A DNA stretch of 24,799 nucleotides from CAYOHG01 sp964465125 (GCA_964465125.1 CAYXIO010000058.1:1-24799), one strand, 5' to 3'; positions 15,453 through 24,799 are shown, counted from the stretch's first letter. The notes: generated by a model not told the origin, from the sequence alone. Numbers and translations: made by a program.

Positions 15453-16352
15453 ATGAGAGCCTTTCTTGCAACATCCGCGTTGATCGCGCTGTCGTCGGCG
15501 GCTACGGCCGCGACGCCGACGATCGACGGCTTGAACATCACGGCCGGCGCCAACTGGGGCACGTCGATCGCCGTGCAGGACACGAACACGCGCTTCGGCA
15601 ACAACTACAACGAGCTCAATCAGCTCTTCGTTACGGGTGACAGCACGAACCTGTACGTCGGCATCCCGGGCAACATCGCCGACAACAACGCTCTGGTGAT
15701 CTTCCTCGACACCAACGGCGCCAGCGGCAGCAACGTGCTGAGCACCGAGCCCGGCGGAGGCTGCCCCGGCAACGTTGGCACGTTGATGCGCCTGTATCAC
15801 GGCAGCACGCTCGAGACCGGCTTCACGCCCAGCTATGCCCTGTCGATCTCGGTCGGCATCTTCCCCGGCCAGAGCACCGGGCAGCTCGTCTACGCCGTCG
15901 ACCTGCTCAATCTCGGGTCGCTCGCCAACGTGTCGGCCGGCATCGGCGCCGTGGGCTCCGGCAACGGCACCATGACCGGCACCTCGGGCATCCAGGTCGC
16001 CATCGACAACTCCAACACCGTCGGAGTGGGCGAGTGGTTCAGCGGCGGCGGCGAGACGCCGGTGCAGACCGGCGACGACCCGCTCAGCGCGACCACCGGC
16101 TACGAAATCGCGATCCCGAAGAGCCTGCTCGGCATCGGCAGCAACGCCACGGTCGGCTTCTTCGCGTACATCTCGAACAACGGACAGGACTCCGGCGGCG
16201 GCGTCTGCAACGGCCGGGCTGCCTACGGCTCGAACCAGGGCTTGCCGGGTCTGGTTGGCTCGGACAACCTGGCCAACTTCGACGGTGCGTTGAACTTCCT
16301 CAACTTCACCACCGTCGCCGGCGTGCAGTCGATCTCGACGCTCGTGCCGTAA
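15453..16352 (+). CDS. Exported paralogue of the dockerin protein, without dockerin
   Basis: ATG 15453 has GGAGG (15439-15443) 9 nt upstream. A signal peptide (MRAFLATSALIALSSAATAA) precedes TPTIDG. The 299-residue product shares the body of the upstream gene: NELNQLFVTGDSTNLYVGIPG against NELDALYATNDDNNLYIGLTG, and later GDDPLSATTGYEIAIPKSLLG against GQDPLSATKGFEMAIPLSLLG. The protein ends at STLVP, right after the body domain, so the dockerin module is missing here rather than broken. Tandem duplication with loss or gain of the dockerin is the simplest reading. Probably exported to the periplasm or outside; function not known. Confidence 0.8.
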   Translation: MRAFLATSALIALSSAATAATPTIDGLNITAGANWGTSIAVQDTNTRFGNNYNELNQLFVTGDSTNLYVGIPGNIADNNALVIFLDTNGASGSNVLSTEPGGGCPGNVGTLMRLYHGSTLETGFTPSYALSISVGIFPGQSTGQLVYAVDLLNLGSLANVSAGIGAVGSGNGTMTGTSGIQVAIDNSNTVGVGEWFSGGGETPVQTGDDPLSATTGYEIAIPKSLLGIGSNATVGFFAYISNNGQDSGGGVCNGRAAYGSNQGLPGLVGSDNLANFDGALNFLNFTTVAGVQSISTLVP

Positions 16353-16386
16353 GCACGACTGCGCGGTCGACCGGAAGGTCAGGATG

Positions 16387-16392
16387 TACAAT
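16387..16392 (+). promoter_or_regulatory. Possible -10 element (TACAAT) before the GH13 gene
   Basis: TACAAT lies 85 nt before ATG 16477. The 10-bp palindrome CGGTCGACCG sits at 16364-16373, at about the -35 position. No clear -35 hexamer. It could be an operator-promoter pair; evidence is modest. Confidence 0.3.
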
Positions 16393-16394
16393 CC

Positions 16395-16430
16395 CCGGGC
16401 CGCTGGTTTCGGCCGGCGGCCCGGTTTCGT
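16395..16430 (+). terminator. GC-rich hairpin followed by short T-run
   Basis: CCGGGCCGC (16395-16403) and GCGGCCCGG (16416-16424) form a perfect 9-bp stem with a 12-nt loop, followed by TTTCGTT. It lies 43 nt after the upstream stop, so it may end that transcript; alternatively it is a 5' UTR hairpin of the GH13 gene if the TACAAT just before it is used. Confidence 0.45.
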
Positions 16431-16476
16431 TCGCAGCCGCGCAGCGCGGACCGCGCGGGCTGGAGGGAGTACACAG

Positions 16477-18846
16477 ATGAGCTTGTCGCTGCTCGGCGTG
16501 GTGATCTGCCTGTTCGCTTCCAACAACAACGACGTCGAGTGGAACGGCGTCTCGCACGTGCCGACGACGGACCGCCGCCCGCTCTGCCCGATCAACGGGC
16601 AGGGCTTCCAGGTGCGTTTCCAGGCGTATCGCTTTGACCTCACCTCGGCGCGGGTGCTGGTGGACGACAACGGCGCGCAGGCGTACGACGCCTATTTCGT
16701 CGAGGATCGCGGTCCGTACGCGATCTGGGCCGCCGATCTGCCGGCCACCGCTTCGACCAGCTTCAGCTACGTGATCGAGCTGACGGACGGCAGCGACACG
16801 GATTACTACGGCCCCGCGGGCATGTCCGACGACCCGCCTGCGGGCGGGTTCGTGATCGACTACCAGACGCTGAGCCACGCGCCGCTGGGCGCGACGCTTG
16901 CCCAGGGCGGCGGCACGGTCTTTCGCGTCTGGGCGCCGCACGCGACGCAGGCCTGGGTGCGCGGGCAGTTCAACGGCTGGGGCACCGGCGACCCGATGAC
17001 GCAGGACGGCGAGTTCTTCACCGCGTACGTCGCCAACGCCAATGACCGACAGCAGTTCAAGTACTACTTCAATCCCGGCGGAATCTGGAAGCCCGACGCG
17101 CGAGCGAAATCGCTCAACCCCGGCGACAACTACAACACCTACATCGAGAAGCCGCAGCGCTACGTCTGGACGAGCAACGCCTACAACCCGCCGGCGTTCG
17201 AAGACCTGATCATCTACGAGCTGCACGTCGGCACGTTTGCCGGACGCAACGACCCGGACGCCAGCGGCGCGATCCCGGCGCTGTACGCCGACCTCGCCGC
17301 CCACGCGGATCACCTCGCCGAGCTCGGCGTGACCGCGGTCGAGCTGTGCCCGATCACCGAGTACCCCTGGGATTTTTCGGCCGGCTACAACCCGGTCACC
17401 GCGTTTGCGCCGGAGTGGAAGCACGGCACACCCGACGATCTCAAGCACGCCATCGACGTGCTGCACGCCAACGGCATCGCGGTGCTGCTCGACATCGTCT
17501 GGAATCACTTCTCCGGCAGCGACAACTACCTCTGGGAGTATGACGGGCAGCAGGTCTACTTCGACGATCCGGCGGTGCAGACGCAGTGGGGCGCTCAGGC
17601 CGACTTCGATGCCCCGGAGGTGCGCTCGTACTACCTGGACAGCATGCTGGAGTGGATCGACGAGTTCCGCATGGATGGCTTCCGCATGGACGCCACCGAT
17701 TTCATGAACATCTACCCGCAGGAGGCGGCCGGCTGGTCGTTGATGCAAGACTTCAACAACCGCCTCGGCAACCGCGCCATCGACAAGATCGCGATCGCCG
17801 AGCAGCTTCCGAATGACGCCTGGGTGACAAGGCCGACGTCGTTGGGAGGGGCCGGGTTTGACAGTCAGTGGAACGATTATTTCACGGACACGCTGCGGGC
17901 GGAGATTCTCGACGCCGGCTGGGACCAGAACAACGTCGAGATGTGGAAGATCGCCGACATCCTCGACGGCAACGGGCAGTACCTCGAGAACCTGTACGTG
18001 ACGAACTACCTGGAGCTGCACGACGAGTGTAATCCCTCGACGGGCGGACAGCGGCTGGTCAAGTCGATCGACACAAGCTATCCGCACGACGACGTCTACG
18101 CGCGTGGGCGCATCAAGCTGGCCCAGGGACTGGTCATGTTCGCGGCGGGAATCCCGATGTTCTTGCAGGGCAGCGAGTGGCTGGACGACACGCCCTTCGG
18201 CGGCGGCGACCCGAACCCGAGCGTGCCCGCCGGAACCGAGTTTCGAATCAACTGGGCGCTGAAGACGACGAACGCCCCGATCTTCCAGTACTTCCGTGAC
18301 ATCATCGCGACGCGCAAGACCAACGGCGCGCTGCGGGGCAACGCCGGCCTCCAGGTCTATCACACGAACGAGTCCGACAACCTGATCGCCTACCAGCGCT
18401 GGGACCTCAGCGGCAACGTGATCGTCGTGGTCGCGAACTTCAGCAACGACGACAAGTACAACTACCGCCTCGGATTCCCCGCCAACGGAACCTGGTACGA
18501 GCTGGTCAACAGCCAGGCGGCGGTCTACGGCGGAAACAACGTCGGCAACGGCGGCAGCGTAGTTACGAACCTCGGGCCGTACGACGGCTTCGATCAGTCC
18601 GCTGAGATCATCATTCCGCAGATGGGGTTGCTGGTCTTCCGCTACAACGTCCCGCCGCCGAATGCGTGCCCGGCGGACCTGAACGGCGACGAAGTGATCG
18701 ACCTCGACGATCTGTCGGTGCTGCTCGTGAACTTCGGGGTGACGAGCGGCGCGACACCGGAGCAGGGGGATCTGACCGGCGACGGCGCGATCAACCTGGA
18801 CGATCTATCGCAGATGCTGGTCGTCTTCGGGACGAATTGCGAGTAG
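16477..18846 (+). CDS. Secreted GH13 branching-enzyme/amylase-like protein with C-terminal dockerin
   Basis: I choose ATG 16477 for its GGAGGGAG site (16462-16469) and hydrophobic N-terminus (LSLLGVVICLFAS); the frame is open from 16384. The 789-residue protein has an N-terminal beta domain (~20-135), a CBM48-like domain (FRVWAPHATQAWVRGQFNGW), then a GH13 barrel starting IIYELHVGTFAG. All four GH13 regions are visible: DIVWNH (D339, H344), GFRMDATD (nucleophile D405), IAEQ (acid/base E442) and LHDE (H515, D516). The YELHVGTF start and HDE in region IV favour the GlgB/GlgX-like side. It ends with two dockerin repeats (DLNGDEVIDLDDLS, DLTGDGAINLDDLS). It probably acts on alpha-glucans outside the cytoplasm; exact specificity cannot be told. 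Confidence 0.88.
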   Translation: MSLSLLGVVICLFASNNNDVEWNGVSHVPTTDRRPLCPINGQGFQVRFQAYRFDLTSARVLVDDNGAQAYDAYFVEDRGPYAIWAADLPATASTSFSYVIELTDGSDTDYYGPAGMSDDPPAGGFVIDYQTLSHAPLGATLAQGGGTVFRVWAPHATQAWVRGQFNGWGTGDPMTQDGEFFTAYVANANDRQQFKYYFNPGGIWKPDARAKSLNPGDNYNTYIEKPQRYVWTSNAYNPPAFEDLIIYELHVGTFAGRNDPDASGAIPALYADLAAHADHLAELGVTAVELCPITEYPWDFSAGYNPVTAFAPEWKHGTPDDLKHAIDVLHANGIAVLLDIVWNHFSGSDNYLWEYDGQQVYFDDPAVQTQWGAQADFDAPEVRSYYLDSMLEWIDEFRMDGFRMDATDFMNIYPQEAAGWSLMQDFNNRLGNRAIDKIAIAEQLPNDAWVTRPTSLGGAGFDSQWNDYFTDTLRAEILDAGWDQNNVEMWKIADILDGNGQYLENLYVTNYLELHDECNPSTGGQRLVKSIDTSYPHDDVYARGRIKLAQGLVMFAAGIPMFLQGSEWLDDTPFGGGDPNPSVPAGTEFRINWALKTTNAPIFQYFRDIIATRKTNGALRGNAGLQVYHTNESDNLIAYQRWDLSGNVIVVVANFSNDDKYNYRLGFPANGTWYELVNSQAAVYGGNNVGNGGSVVTNLGPYDGFDQSAEIIIPQMGLLVFRYNVPPPNACPADLNGDEVIDLDDLSVLLVNFGVTSGATPEQGDLTGDGAINLDDLSQMLVVFGTNCE

Positions 18847-18851
18847 ACGCC

Positions 18852-18868
18852 GCTCGCCTCACGCGAGC
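18852..18868. terminator. Small hairpin between convergent genes, overlapping a stop codon
   Basis: GCTCGC-CTCAC-GCGAGC forms a 6-bp stem in the 12-nt space between the GH13 stop and the transporter stop; the transporter's TGA lies in the loop. It could serve both strands, but there is no T-run on either side. Confidence 0.3.
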
Positions 18869-20307
18869 CAGCGCACGCAGACCACAACCCACGCCAGGCA
18901 GACGACGTCCACGACGATGCCGATGGCGGCCATCTCGCGCAGCCCCACCAGGCGCGTGCCGTAAACGATCGCGTTGGGCGGCGTCGACACCGGCAGCGCG
19001 AAGCCGAGGCTCGCGCACAGTGCCACCAGCCAGATCGCATGCGCCGGCTCGAGCTGGAGCGTCGCGGCCAGCGGTGCGGCGATCGGAACCATCAGCGAAG
19101 CCGTGGCCGTGTTGCTCGTCAGCTCGGACAGCAGCACGGTGGCGGCGCCCAGGCCGAGCAGAAGCAGCGTCGGCCCGACGTTCGACGCCGCGATCGCGTG
19201 AGCCAGCGCGGCGGCGGCGCCGCTGCTCTCCAATATCCGTCCCAGCGTGAGCCCGCCGGCGATGAGAAACAGCGTGTCCCAGTCCAGCGCCTGAAAGTCG
19301 TGCCGATCGAGCACCGTTCGGCCGGACTTTCCGGCCGGCGCGACAAACAGGACCAGCGACATCGCGATCGGCACGAGCGATTCCGGCAGGTGCGTTCGGA
19401 CCCAGTCCCGTGCGGGGTGCCATTCAGGGAGGAACCCGGTCGCGATGCCGGCGGAAAGCCAGATGATCGCCGTGGCCAGAAAGGCTGCGACGGCCCAGCG
19501 ACGTGCCGAGCGCTGATCGGCGATGTCGCCGGCCGGCGCGTCGGCGGCAAGCTGCGGTCCCACGTCGGCCTGCGCGAACGGCTGAAGCCAGGCGGCCTGG
19601 GTCGAGCGGGCCGCCGGCCGCCAGCGCCGCGCGGCCGCCAGGATCGTCCACGTCAGTAGCGACGCGCCGATCCAGACCGGGACGCCGACGCGCATCCAGG
19701 AGATGAAGCTGGTCGAGAGGTCGGTCTTCTTCATCGCGGCGTAGCCGATCAGGTTGGGGGCGGTGCCGATGGGCAGCGCCATGCCCCCGAGCGTGGCGCC
19801 GTAGGCCAGTGCGAGCACTACGAGCGACGGCCGGGCGGCCCGTCGCGCGACGGTGCTGACCGCCGGCACCAGCATCGCCGTGACGGACGTGTTGTTTTGC
19901 GTCAGAGAGAGGCTGCCGGAAACAGCCAGCACGCCGCCGGCCAGCCCGAGCGTTCCGCCGCGCTCAAGCAGCCGCGCCGCCGGGCCGTGCAGCAGGCGCT
20001 GGAAAACGCCGTGCTTGTCCAGGGCTCGCGCGAGCAGAAACGCCCCGAGAAAGAGCAGGATGATCGGGTCGCCCCAGGAATGAACGGCCTGGTCCCAGGA
20101 GAGCAGACCGCAGAAGGCGGCGCCGACGGGGATCCAGAGGGCGACCACGCCCAGCGGGGCGATCTCGGTGATCCACAGGACCAGCGTGCTGAGGACCATG
20201 CCGGCGGCGCCGCGGACCGGCGCCTGCGGATGCCAGGGAATCAGGCAGAGCGCGAGCAGAACGATCCCGGCAATCGCGATCGCCAGGAGTCGCGCGGCGG
20301 GCTTCAC
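18859..20307 (-). CDS. DASS (SLC13) family divalent anion:sodium symporter
   Basis: A 482-residue protein with about 11-12 hydrophobic segments. Two SNT-type substrate/sodium motifs are present: QNNTSVTAML (NNT 138-140) and ELTSNTATASL (SNT 398-400). The family signature STPPNAIVYGT lies at ~441. These place it in the divalent anion:sodium symporter family, which imports di- and tricarboxylates or sulfate. The first motif has Asn instead of Ser. The start is GTG 20307, with GGAG on the - strand 8 nt upstream. It ends 12 nt from the convergent GH13 gene. It lies 27 nt after pilT, so it may be read with the pilus ATPase genes, although no functional link is obvious. Substrate cannot be assigned. 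Confidence 0.88.
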   Translation of the reverse strand: MKPAARLLAIAIAGIVLLALCLIPWHPQAPVRGAAGMVLSTLVLWITEIAPLGVVALWIPVGAAFCGLLSWDQAVHSWGDPIILLFLGAFLLARALDKHGVFQRLLHGPAARLLERGGTLGLAGGVLAVSGSLSLTQNNTSVTAMLVPAVSTVARRAARPSLVVLALAYGATLGGMALPIGTAPNLIGYAAMKKTDLSTSFISWMRVGVPVWIGASLLTWTILAAARRWRPAARSTQAAWLQPFAQADVGPQLAADAPAGDIADQRSARRWAVAAFLATAIIWLSAGIATGFLPEWHPARDWVRTHLPESLVPIAMSLVLFVAPAGKSGRTVLDRHDFQALDWDTLFLIAGGLTLGRILESSGAAAALAHAIAASNVGPTLLLLGLGAATVLLSELTSNTATASLMVPIAAPLAATLQLEPAHAIWLVALCASLGFALPVSTPPNAIVYGTRLVGLREMAAIGIVVDVVCLAWVVVCVRWLA

Positions 20308-20334
20308 GGGCAGACTCCGCGCAGTCGCGGTTGA

Positions 20335-21489
20335 CTATTCCTTCTTTTCGCCGCCGCCCTGCGCCTGGGCGATGTCGGCCATGACGTCGTGCTTGGCGAC
20401 CAGTCCGCCGGCGGCCTGGCCCTTGGCCTTCTCTTCCATCTTGGTCTGGAACTCGGCCGGGAAACGGGCGCGCTCGATGCACTCTTCGGCGTTGCAGATG
20501 CCCTCGTCGTAGAGCTTCCAGAGGTGCTCGTCGAGCAGTTGCATGCCGTACTTCTTGCCGGTCTGAATGGACGAGTCGATCCGGTAGGTCTTGTTCTCGC
20601 GGATCAGGTTGGCGATCGCGGGTGTGACGAGCAGGAACTCGTAGCCGGCGATGCGCCCGCCCTCGATCTTGGGAAGCAGGGTCTGCGACAGCACCGCCAG
20701 CAGGGTGGTGGATAGCTGGACGCGGATTTGCTCCTGCTGCGCGACCGGGAAGGCGTCGATGATTCGGTTGATGGTGCCCTGGGCGCCGGTGGTGTGCAGC
20801 GTGGCGAAGACCAGGTGGCCGGTCTCGGCGGCGCGAATCGCGGATTCCATGGTCTCCAGGTCGCGCATTTCACCGACCAGCACGACGTCGGGGTCCTGTC
20901 GCAAGGCGCGGCGAAGCGCCTCGGCGAAGCTCGGCACGTCAACCCCCACCTCGCGCTGGCTGAAGACCGATTTCTTGTGCGGGTGGTAATACTCGATCGG
21001 GTCTTCGATGCTGATGATGTGCCGGTCGAGGTTGAGGTTGATGTAGTCCAGCATCGTCGCGAGAGAAGTCGTCTTGCCGGAGCCGGTCGGGCCGGTGACC
21101 AGGAACAGTCCGCGGGGACGATGGCAAAGCTGGCGCACGGCGGCCGGCAGACCGATCTGCTCGAAGGTCATGATGCGCGAGGGAATCAGTCGCAGCACCA
21201 TCGAGACGTTGCCCTTTGCGCGGAAGATCGAGACGCGGAAACGGCCCTTGTCGCCGAAGGCGAAGCCGAAGTCGGTGCCGCCTTCCTCCTGAAATTCCTG
21301 CTGGTTGCGCTCGGGCGTGACCGACTTCATCAGCGCCATGGTGTCATCGGGCTCGAGGACCTTGGTCTCCAGCGACCGCAGGCGGCCGCCGAGCCGCAGC
21401 ACCGGCGGGCGTCCGCAGTGCAGGTGAATGTCCGACGCGTCCAGTCGGATGCAGGTTTCGAGCAGCCGGTCAATGTGTACAGTCGCCAC
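20335..21489 (-). CDS. pilT: PilT-type retraction ATPase
   Basis: A 384-residue secretion-superfamily ATPase with the compact PilT layout. It has an N-terminal PAS-like part (DASDIHLHCGRPPVLRLGG), Walker A GPTGSGKTT (133-141), the Asp box IISIEDPIEY (158-167), Walker B DPDVVLVGEMRD (199-210) and the His box TGHLVFATLHT (223-233). The C-terminal motif that reads AIRNLIRE in studied PilTs is AIANLIRE here (291-298), with Ala for Arg. The C-terminal tail is ~40 residues longer than usual and charged. GTG 21489 has GAGGA 7 nt upstream. It would disassemble pilin filaments in the cytoplasm at the inner membrane. It follows the pilB-like gene by 88 nt, probably in one operon. Confidence 0.93.
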   Translation of the reverse strand: MATVHIDRLLETCIRLDASDIHLHCGRPPVLRLGGRLRSLETKVLEPDDTMALMKSVTPERNQQEFQEEGGTDFGFAFGDKGRFRVSIFRAKGNVSMVLRLIPSRIMTFEQIGLPAAVRQLCHRPRGLFLVTGPTGSGKTTSLATMLDYINLNLDRHIISIEDPIEYYHPHKKSVFSQREVGVDVPSFAEALRRALRQDPDVVLVGEMRDLETMESAIRAAETGHLVFATLHTTGAQGTINRIIDAFPVAQQEQIRVQLSTTLLAVLSQTLLPKIEGGRIAGYEFLLVTPAIANLIRENKTYRIDSSIQTGKKYGMQLLDEHLWKLYDEGICNAEECIERARFPAEFQTKMEEKAKGQAAGGLVAKHDVMADIAQAQGGGEKKE

Positions 21490-21577
21490 GGGGCATTCCT
21501 CTGCGTCTCGGGACGGGCGAGGGGCCCGCCGGCGCGTTTCCGCGGCCGGGGCCTTCTGATCCGCCGATCGCGCTTCA

Positions 21578-23299
<1,722 letters not shown>

Positions 23300-23589
23300 C
23301 GCCGCGTCTTTCGTCGTCGGTGCTTGCCGGGTGCGGTGCCGAGGCCTCGGCCGACCGCCTGCCGTACCGCGCTGGGCCCGACCCGTCGCGCCTGGCCGGC
23401 GCCGGGCTTCGTCGAGCGGTTTATTCTTTCGCCAAACCCGCGCGTCCGCAAGCGTTCCGCGCTGCCCGTGCCGCACTCGCCCCGCGTTGAATTGTAGTGT
23501 CGAAGGCGTACAATTCCTTCCGATTTCGGCGTTGTGCCGGAGCCCGCCGGGCCGCCGCATCCGTGCTGCGTCCGTCCGATACCGAGAGA
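23300..23589. other. Divergent region between pilB and lpxD
   Basis: The 290-nt region between divergent starts contains an AT-rich patch TTTATTCTTT (23420-23429) on the pilB side and the symmetric element at 23489-23516. No small gene was recognised; open frames through it continue the two genes upstream but look non-coding. Confidence 0.5.
23488..23516. promoter_or_regulatory. Symmetric inverted repeat with promoter-like hexamers
   Basis: GAATTGTA (23489-23496) and TACAATTC (23509-23516) are perfect 8-bp inverted arms with a 12-nt spacer. On the + strand TTGAAT (23488-23493) and TACAAT (23509-23514) are a -35/-10-like pair at 15 nt spacing, 76 nt before lpxD. The symmetric TACAAT on the - strand faces pilB. 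Likely promoter, operator or both. Confidence 0.5.
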
Positions 23590-24651
23590 ATGTCCGCAAC
23601 ACTCGCCCAGCTCTGTGACACGCTTTCGTCCTACGGGATGAAGCCGACGCTGCGCGGGGACGCGAGCCGCGTGGTCGCCGCCGTGGCCACTCTCGAAGAG
23701 GCTCAGCCCGGCCAGATCAGCTTTCTCTCCAACCCGAAATATGAGCGCCTGCTTGAGCGCACCAGGGCCTCGGCCATCGTCCTGCGCCCCGAGATCAGCG
23801 CCCCGGCTCACCTCGACCTGATCCAGGTCGACGACCCGTACGCCGCCATCACCGCCCTGATGGTGCGGCTTCACGGCTACCGGCGGCATCGCAAGTGTCC
23901 GCCCGAGCGAAACATCGCCTCGATTCATCCCAGCGCCGCGATTGGTCCCGACGCGACGATCTACCCCGGCGCGACCATCGACGAAGACGCCCAGATCGGC
24001 GCGCGCTGCGTGCTGTACCCGGGCGTGTACGTCGGTCCGCGCTGCCGGCTGGGCGATGATGTCGCCCTGTATCCCAACGTCGTGCTTTACGAAGACACGC
24101 ACGTCGGCCATCGTGTCACGATCCACGCCGGATCGGTGATCGGCGAGGACGGACTGGGCTACGCCCCGGTCAACGGCCGCTGGGTGAAGATCCCGCAGAT
24201 CGGCTGCGTCGAGATCGACGACGACGTGGAGATCGGCTCGAACTGCTCGATCGACCGGGCCACGCTCGGCCGCACGCGCATCGCCCGCGGCACGAAGTTC
24301 AGCAACCTGATCGCCATCGGCCACGGGACGCAGATCGGTGAAGACTGCATGTTCGTGGCGCAGGTCGGCCTGGCCGGCTCGGTCACGGTCGGCAACCACG
24401 TCACCATGGCCGGACAGGCCGGCGTGGTCGGCCACATCCGCGTCGGCGACAACGCGACCGTCGGGGCCAAGGCCGGCGTGACGAACAACGTGCCGGACGG
24501 CGAAACCGTGCTCGGCCAGCCGGCGATCCCGATCAACGAGATGAAGCGCCAAGTGGTTCACGTCGCGCACCTGCCCGAGCTGCGCCGCGCAGTCAAAGAC
24601 CTCGATCGCCGCCTGGCGGAGCTTGAAGCCCGGCTGAAGGCGCAGGGGTAG
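23590..24651 (+). CDS. lpxD: UDP-3-O-(3-hydroxyacyl)glucosamine N-acyltransferase
   Basis: A 353-residue protein from ATG 23590 (an upstream in-frame start at 23497 falls within the promoter-like element). It has the LpxD plan: an N-terminal uridine-binding domain with EEAQPGQISFLSNPKY, then a left-handed beta-helix of hexapeptide repeats (ASIHPSAAIGPDATIYPGAT onward), GSVIGEDGLGYAPV (181-194) and the catalytic His in AIGHGTQIG (H245). A C-terminal helix (LPELRRAVKDLDRRLAELEA) follows, as usual. It transfers the second 3-hydroxyacyl chain in lipid A synthesis in the cytoplasm, indicating an LPS-type outer membrane. Length is close to the ~340 aa norm. It is divergent from pilB. No other lpx gene is in the window. 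Confidence 0.94.
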   Translation: MSATLAQLCDTLSSYGMKPTLRGDASRVVAAVATLEEAQPGQISFLSNPKYERLLERTRASAIVLRPEISAPAHLDLIQVDDPYAAITALMVRLHGYRRHRKCPPERNIASIHPSAAIGPDATIYPGATIDEDAQIGARCVLYPGVYVGPRCRLGDDVALYPNVVLYEDTHVGHRVTIHAGSVIGEDGLGYAPVNGRWVKIPQIGCVEIDDDVEIGSNCSIDRATLGRTRIARGTKFSNLIAIGHGTQIGEDCMFVAQVGLAGSVTVGNHVTMAGQAGVVGHIRVGDNATVGAKAGVTNNVPDGETVLGQPAIPINEMKRQVVHVAHLPELRRAVKDLDRRLAELEARLKAQG

Positions 24652-24652
24652 G

Positions 24653-24672
24653 GCGCAGGGCGCACCCTGCGC
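24653..24672 (+). terminator. Perfect hairpin just after lpxD
   Basis: GCGCAGGG-CGCA-CCCTGCGC is an 8-bp perfect stem with a 4-nt loop, starting 2 nt after the stop. No T-run follows. It may end the lpxD transcript or protect its 3' end. Confidence 0.4.
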
Positions 24673-24701
24673 ACGGGGCGCATGGCGCCGGGCGCAAGGG
24701 G

Positions 24702-24779
24702 TCGAGGGGGAGAGAGACGGAGCGACGAAGGGAAGGAGAGACGGAGAGACGCAGAGACGCAGAGACGAAGGGACGAAGT
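24702..24779 (+). repeat. GA-rich 8-bp repeat array downstream of lpxD
   Basis: Repeated GAGACGGA, GAGACGCA and GGGACGAA units with an 8-nt period continue almost to the window edge. The orientation is the same as after the GspI-like and GspK-like genes: GA-rich on the coding strand after the stop. Confidence 0.85.
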
Positions 24780-24799
24780 GCGCGGAGCGGCGTTCTTCG

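Noticed and set aside
16384..16476. Earlier ATG for the GH13 gene
   Set aside because: It would begin inside a promoter-like TACAAT and a hairpin and would bury the signal peptide; ATG 16477 has a strong ribosome-binding site.
16306..18363. Long - strand open frame of 685 residues opposite the GH13 gene
   Set aside because: The + strand carries all GH13 catalytic motifs; the antisense frame has none.
23300..23602. N-terminal extension of the pilB-like protein
   Set aside because: The extra ~101 residues are Arg/Gly-rich, overlap the symmetric element and the lpxD start, and precede the natural MshEN start at ATG 23299.

Overview
The window reads as GC-rich chromosomal DNA of a planctomycete-type bacterium (Planctomycetota, possibly Phycisphaerae-like; this is inference). 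The grounds are many prepilin-type pseudopilins, two secreted proteins with C-terminal dockerin repeats of the DLDDLS..LLV.FG type, a small secreted-protein family seen in that phylum, and lpxD, which implies a lipid A outer membrane. No rRNA, tRNA, insertion sequence, phage gene or CRISPR array was seen.

Region 1 (1-12074, + strand) is a compact pseudopilin operon in the classical type II secretion order. Two or three GspG-like proteins (3-596, 623-1693, 1690-2799) are followed by GspH-like (2894-3871), GspI/PilV-like (3878-5713), GspJ-like (5841-7538) and a giant GspK-like protein (7716-12074, 1452 aa). The minor pseudopilins are much longer than usual. Four of the prepilins have 43-100 residue leaders made partly from a dispersed 8-bp CT-rich repeat. 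GspK carries several calcium-type Dx[DN]xDG loops.

Region 2 (12189-13673, - strand) is a two-gene unit: a stand-alone prepilin-like protein with a normal 12-residue leader, and a membrane-anchored double zinc-ribbon protein.

Region 3 (14145-18846, + strand) encodes likely exported proteins: two paralogues of a beta-rich family of unknown function (one with dockerin repeats, one without) and a GH13 branching-enzyme/amylase-like glucan enzyme ending in a dockerin pair. They are plausible clients of the secretion machinery, but nothing in the sequence proves it.

Region 4 (18859-23299, - strand) holds a PilB/GspE assembly ATPase, a PilT ATPase and a DASS-family anion transporter in one direction. 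Divergent from pilB is lpxD (23590-24651, + strand), separated by a region with a symmetric inverted repeat that looks like a promoter or operator.

The most unusual signal is a dispersed composite repeat: an 8-bp satellite (GAGACGGA on one strand, CGTCTCTC on the other), sometimes with a conserved ~35-bp side module. It appears CT-strand-first just before prepilin cleavage sites and GA-strand-first just after stop codons. Because 8 bp is not a multiple of 3, in coding sequence it gives an 8-residue period (LRLSVSPS).
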